A stretch of DNA of 8,823 nt from Spirochaetales bacterium (GTDB taxonomy: Bacteria > Spirochaetota > Spirochaetia > Sphaerochaetales > Sphaerochaetaceae), in contig JAGBRG010000341.1 in assembly GCA_017632495.1 (NCBI GenBank), forward strand, positions 1-8,823. The letters are read 5' to 3'. Below, one piece after another: positions 5,703 to 8,823 of the stretch. The notes beneath the pieces were generated by a model. That model was not told the DNA's origin, did no database searches, and saw nothing but the letters and a program-made list of their open reading frames with translations. The translations under genes and the position numbers were made by a program. How positions within the stretch are numbered: the first letter of the stretch is position 1; every line of letters starts with the position of its first letter.

Positions 5703-6377
5703 ATGGACGAGATTCGGGTTATAGAAATCAAAAAGAGCATCTTTGAGGATAACGACAGGGATGCCGACAGACTGCGCGAGGATCTGAAAAAGAAGGGCGT
5801 TTTCCTTCTTAATCTCATGTCATCTCCGGGAAGCGGAAAGACAACGACGCTTATTAAGACAATCAATGAGCTCAAGGGGCAGCTAAAAATAGCTGTGATG
5901 GAGGCGGACATTGACTCCGATGTTGATGCCAAGAAGATCTTGGAGGCAACAGGGGTTCAGTCGATACAGCTTCACACAGGCGGAATGTGCCATCTTGATG
6001 CCGAGATGACAAGGCAGGGTCTTGATAATCTTAATCTGGAAGATGTTGATCTTGCTATTTTGGAGAATGTTGGAAACCTGGTCTGCCCGGCTGAGTTTGA
6101 TACGGGATCCAGCAAGAACTGCATGATTTTGTCCGTACCTGAGGGCCATGACAAGCCTCTGAAGTATCCGCTGATGTTCAGCATCTGTGACCTGGTTCTG
6201 GTCAACAAGATCGATGTCATGCCTTACTTTGATTTTGATCTGGAACTTTGTGAAAAGTACATACACATGAGAAACCCCAAGGCTCAGGTGATTCCCATCT
6301 GCGCCAAGACGGGAGAAGGAATCGATAAATTCGTAGCCTGGCTGAAAGACCAGGTGAAGAAATGGAAGGAGAACTGA
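5703..6377 (+). CDS. hypB: Hydrogenase/nickel-enzyme maturation GTPase HypB
   Basis: 224 residues, full length for the short HypB form without an N-terminal CxxCGC or histidine-rich nickel store. HypB, with HypA, delivers nickel to [NiFe]-hydrogenase (in some bacteria urease) using GTP. Visible motifs: P-loop SSPGSGKTT (40-48), EADIDSD (67-73), metal site GGMCHLDAEM (93-102) with C96 and H97, ENVGNLVCPAEFD (121-133) with C128 completing the dimer-interface nickel site, NKID (168-171) for guanine specificity, and CAKTGEG (200-206) as the G5 loop. C96/H97/C128 correspond to the Cys-His-Cys site known from H. pylori and E. coli HypB. No Shine-Dalgarno precedes the ATG. The flavoprotein gene follows after one base and its ribosome-binding site lies within the hypB end, so the pair forms an operon. 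No hypA or hydrogenase subunit is visible within the window. Confidence 0.95.
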   Translation: MDEIRVIEIKKSIFEDNDRDADRLREDLKKKGVFLLNLMSSPGSGKTTTLIKTINELKGQLKIAVMEADIDSDVDAKKILEATGVQSIQLHTGGMCHLDAEMTRQGLDNLNLEDVDLAILENVGNLVCPAEFDTGSSKNCMILSVPEGHDKPLKYPLMFSICDLVLVNKIDVMPYFDFDLELCEKYIHMRNPKAQVIPICAKTGEGIDKFVAWLKDQVKKWKEN

Positions 6378-6378
6378 T

Positions 6379-8823
6379 ATGCCGGAGATGAGCACAAAGT
6401 TCGTGCCCAAGCACATGCACGATGAAAATCCGAATCCGAAACTTCTGAAGTTCGTCAGAAGAGTCACCGACAGAATCCCGGGAAAGATCAAGGGAATCAA
6501 GACAACAGACCCGGAGTACTGGGGATTTGCCTGTATCTTTGAGGATGAGTTTCCCAAGGATGAGTCCGAAGCATGTCTTGATCTTCTTCTTCAGATGAAG
6601 ACAAGAAAAAAGTATCCCTATGCCACAGTGCTCGAGATGGGCAAGAAGGTCAACATGGGAGAGAAGGCCGATGAGCTGATTAATAAGCTTGCCGTAATAG
6701 GAATGCTCGAGTATGACTACGGCGACAGATATACCAAGGACGGCCCGATTCCCGGAACCACATACAACAAGGAAGACAGATATTACTGGGTTCCTCTGTT
6801 TGTCCCTGGCTCTGCCGAGTACACCAACATGAACAAGGCTCTGATGGACAGACATCCGGAGCTTGCCATGTTCTTCGAGCGCATGACGTTCCTTCCGCTT
6901 GAGAAGATCACCGCCATGGTCCCGCCCGGAGGAGCCGGAATCGGAATGCATGTCATCCCAGTTGAGAAGGCCATCAGTCTTGAGAACACAAGCATCGATA
7001 TCGAGCACATCTCATACTGGCTCAAGCGCTATGAGGGCCACATCGGGGCCTCGATCTGCTCATGCCGCTACGGACGCAAGAAGATGGACGAGGGCTGTGC
7101 CGATGACTACGAGGGCTGGTGCCTCGGAGTCGGAGACATGGCAGACTACTGCCGTGAGACCGGACGCGGATACGATGTCACCTATGAGCAGGCCATGGAG
7201 ATTCTAAAACGTGCCGAGGACAACGGCTTTGTCCACCAGGTTACGAACATCGATGGCGAGAACAAGATTTTTGCAATCTGCAACTGCAACGTCAAAATCT
7301 GTAACGCCCTCAGAACCAGCCAGCTGTTCAATACTCCCAACATGTCCGCAAGCGCTTACAGAGCCCACGTGGACAAGACAAAGTGTGTAGCCTGCGGTCA
7401 GTGTGTCGAGTACTGCCCGGCAGGAGCCCTTAAGCTTGGTCAGAAGCTCTGCAAGGCAGACGGATCTGAGGTCAAGTATCCTAAGCAGATAATGCCTGAT
7501 GCACGCAAGTGGGGCAAGGACAAGTGGGACGAAGACTACAGGGATAAGAACCGCATCAACTGCCATGAGACCGGAACATCGCCGTGTAAGACGGCCTGTC
7601 CTGCCCACATTGCAGTACAGGGTTATCTGAAGAAGGCCGCCCAAGGTGAATATCAGGAAGCACTTGCACTGATAAAGAAAGAGAACCCGTTCCCGGCAGT
7701 CTGCGGAAGAATCTGTAACAGAAGATGCGAGGATGCATGTACAAGAGGAACAATCGACCGCGCCGTTTCTATCGATGCAGTTAAAAAGTTCATTGCACAG
7801 CAGGATCTGAATGCCAAGACCCGCTATGTTCCTGATATTGTCGTTGCCTCCAACAGAGGACGCTGGAAGGAAAAGATCGCCATCATCGGTGCAGGTCCTG
7901 CAGGTCTTTCATGTGCATTCTACCTTGCACAGATGGGCTACTATCCGACGGTCTTTGAGAAAAACGAGCTTCCCGGCGGAATGCTGACATACGGAATTCC
8001 TTCATACAAGCTTGAAAAGGATGTCATTGACGCTGAAATCGATGTCATGCGCCAGATGGGCGTTGAGATTAAAACGGGAGTCGAGGTTGGAAAGGACATC
8101 ACGATAGATCAGCTTCGCAAGCAGGGCTACAAGGCCTTCTATGTTGCTATCGGATGCCAGGGCGGAAGACTTCCAGGAATCCCGGGCGAGGATGCCGAAG
8201 GTACTACCACAGCTGTTGACTTCCTGAGAATTGCCAATACAGGAAAGTTCCATTATGACAATGACCAGGTCGTTGTAGTCGGCGGCGGAAACGTTGCAAT
8301 AGATGCAGCCAGAGTCTCTGCAAGAAGCGGAGCCTCCAAGGTCACCATGCTCTGTCTTGAGACAGAGGACATCATGCCCGCCACAAAGGTAGAGGTCGAA
8401 GAGGCCCGTGAGGACAATGTGGAAATCAAGTTCGGCTGGGGTCCGAAGGAAGTCAAGACAAAGGACGGAAAGGTCTCTTCCATCGTATTCAAGAAGTGCA
8501 CCAGGGTCTTTGACGAGAATAAGAGATTCTCTCCTCAGTATGATGAGGCTCAGACCATCGAGCTTCCTGCAAGCAAGGTCATCTTTGCAATAGGTCAGTC
8601 GATTCAGTGGGGCGAGCTGCTCAAGGGAACCAAGGTCGAGTTCGGCAGAGGCAACGGACCTGTTGCCGACAAGCTCACATACCAGACAGATGAGCCTGAC
8701 ATCTTTGTCGGAGGCGATGTCTATACAGGACCTAAGTTCGCTATCGATGCCATTGCCGCAGGCCATGAGGCTTCCGATTCACTTCATAGATTCGTACAGC
8801 ACGGCCATATGACAATCGGAAAG
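6379..8823 (+). CDS. Multi-cluster Fe-S / GltD-like FAD-NAD(P) oxidoreductase (partial, runs off right edge)
   Basis: 815 uninterrupted codons from the ATG at 6379, fixed by AAGGAG (6366-6371, spacer seven), with no stop before the window ends. Domains: residues 1-220, an unassigned N-terminal region whose 60-125 segment looks winged-helix-like; 225-310, a cysteine-rich domain (C227, C229, C240, C248, C258, C301, C303, C308); 330-358, a ferredoxin 4Fe-4S motif C336-x2-C339-x2-C342-x3-C346-P; 395-455, the GltD-type cluster region (C395, C403, C407, then C442, C446, C450, C454); FAD Rossmann loop GAGPAGLSC (504-512); NAD(P) loop GGGNVAIDAAR (635-645); and the closing FAD motif FVGGDVYTGPKFAIDAIAAG (776-795). 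GltD-like modules move electrons between NAD(P)H, FAD and Fe-S clusters; the family covers glutamate synthase small subunits and many anaerobic oxidoreductases. No glutamate synthase large subunit is seen. Coupling with hypB suggests a role in hydrogen or ferredoxin-linked electron flow, which is inference. Long minus-strand frames within it are shadows. Confidence 0.93.
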   Translation, partial: MPEMSTKFVPKHMHDENPNPKLLKFVRRVTDRIPGKIKGIKTTDPEYWGFACIFEDEFPKDESEACLDLLLQMKTRKKYPYATVLEMGKKVNMGEKADELINKLAVIGMLEYDYGDRYTKDGPIPGTTYNKEDRYYWVPLFVPGSAEYTNMNKALMDRHPELAMFFERMTFLPLEKITAMVPPGGAGIGMHVIPVEKAISLENTSIDIEHISYWLKRYEGHIGASICSCRYGRKKMDEGCADDYEGWCLGVGDMADYCRETGRGYDVTYEQAMEILKRAEDNGFVHQVTNIDGENKIFAICNCNVKICNALRTSQLFNTPNMSASAYRAHVDKTKCVACGQCVEYCPAGALKLGQKLCKADGSEVKYPKQIMPDARKWGKDKWDEDYRDKNRINCHETGTSPCKTACPAHIAVQGYLKKAAQGEYQEALALIKKENPFPAVCGRICNRRCEDACTRGTIDRAVSIDAVKKFIAQQDLNAKTRYVPDIVVASNRGRWKEKIAIIGAGPAGLSCAFYLAQMGYYPTVFEKNELPGGMLTYGIPSYKLEKDVIDAEIDVMRQMGVEIKTGVEVGKDITIDQLRKQGYKAFYVAIGCQGGRLPGIPGEDAEGTTTAVDFLRIANTGKFHYDNDQVVVVGGGNVAIDAARVSARSGASKVTMLCLETEDIMPATKVEVEEAREDNVEIKFGWGPKEVKTKDGKVSSIVFKKCTRVFDENKRFSPQYDEAQTIELPASKVIFAIGQSIQWGELLKGTKVEFGRGNGPVADKLTYQTDEPDIFVGGDVYTGPKFAIDAIAAGHEASDSLHRFVQHGHMTIGK

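Noticed and set aside
6217..8766. Minus-strand frames of 263, 146 and 254 codons opposite the flavoprotein
   Set aside because: The plus-strand frame is continuous for 815 codons with clear cofactor motifs; the antisense products show no recognisable domain.
6379..8823. Naming the flavoprotein gltD
   Set aside because: The GltD-like part starts only near residue 395, the protein has large extra Fe-S domains, and no gltB is adjacent.

Overview
The window is a mid-GC bacterial chromosome segment packed with protein-coding genes; no phage, transposase, CRISPR or RNA gene was found. The best guess is an anaerobic spirochaete of the Treponema type. That rests on the eukaryotic-type hexokinase, the HypB plus multi-cluster Fe-S flavoprotein pair and the PflX-like radical SAM protein. 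No marker gene proves it, and the Exonuclease I gene at the left edge is commonest in Gammaproteobacteria, so taxonomy is an inference.

Left part (1-2997). A minus-strand exonuclease I gene (sbcB) runs off the left edge. It is divergent from a plus-strand pair: an unrecognised secreted protein (1000-1668) and a hexokinase (1690-2997). The 21-base gap between that pair can fold two mutually exclusive hairpins, one of which hides the hexokinase Shine-Dalgarno.

Middle (2995-5550). A roughly 100-bp inverted-repeat element with nested palindromes separates hexokinase from a convergent minus-strand pair: a cytoplasmic patatin-like phospholipase (4550-3471) and a 131-aa protein of unknown function overlapping it by 26 bases. 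A PflX-like radical SAM protein (4591-5550) is divergent from the patatin gene, with only 40 bases between the chosen start codons.

Right part (5551-8823). A 41-bp hairpin-bearing repeat, two near-identical copies plus a degraded third that merges into a promoter, precedes hypB (5703-6377, nickel-insertion GTPase). One base after the hypB stop begins a very long open frame (815 codons, running off the right edge). It encodes a modular Fe-S flavoprotein: an N-terminal cysteine-rich domain, a 4Fe-4S ferredoxin domain and a GltD-like FAD/NAD(P) reductase. These two probably form a redox/hydrogen-metabolism operon, but no hydrogenase is in view.

Two genes, sbcB and the flavoprotein, are open at the window edges and easily missed because they lack a stop codon here. 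Promoter-proximal genes (937 minus, 1000, 4550 minus, 5703) lack recognisable Shine-Dalgarno sequences and two have a -10 box almost touching the start codon, whereas internal operon genes (1690, 3496 minus, 6379) have strong ones.
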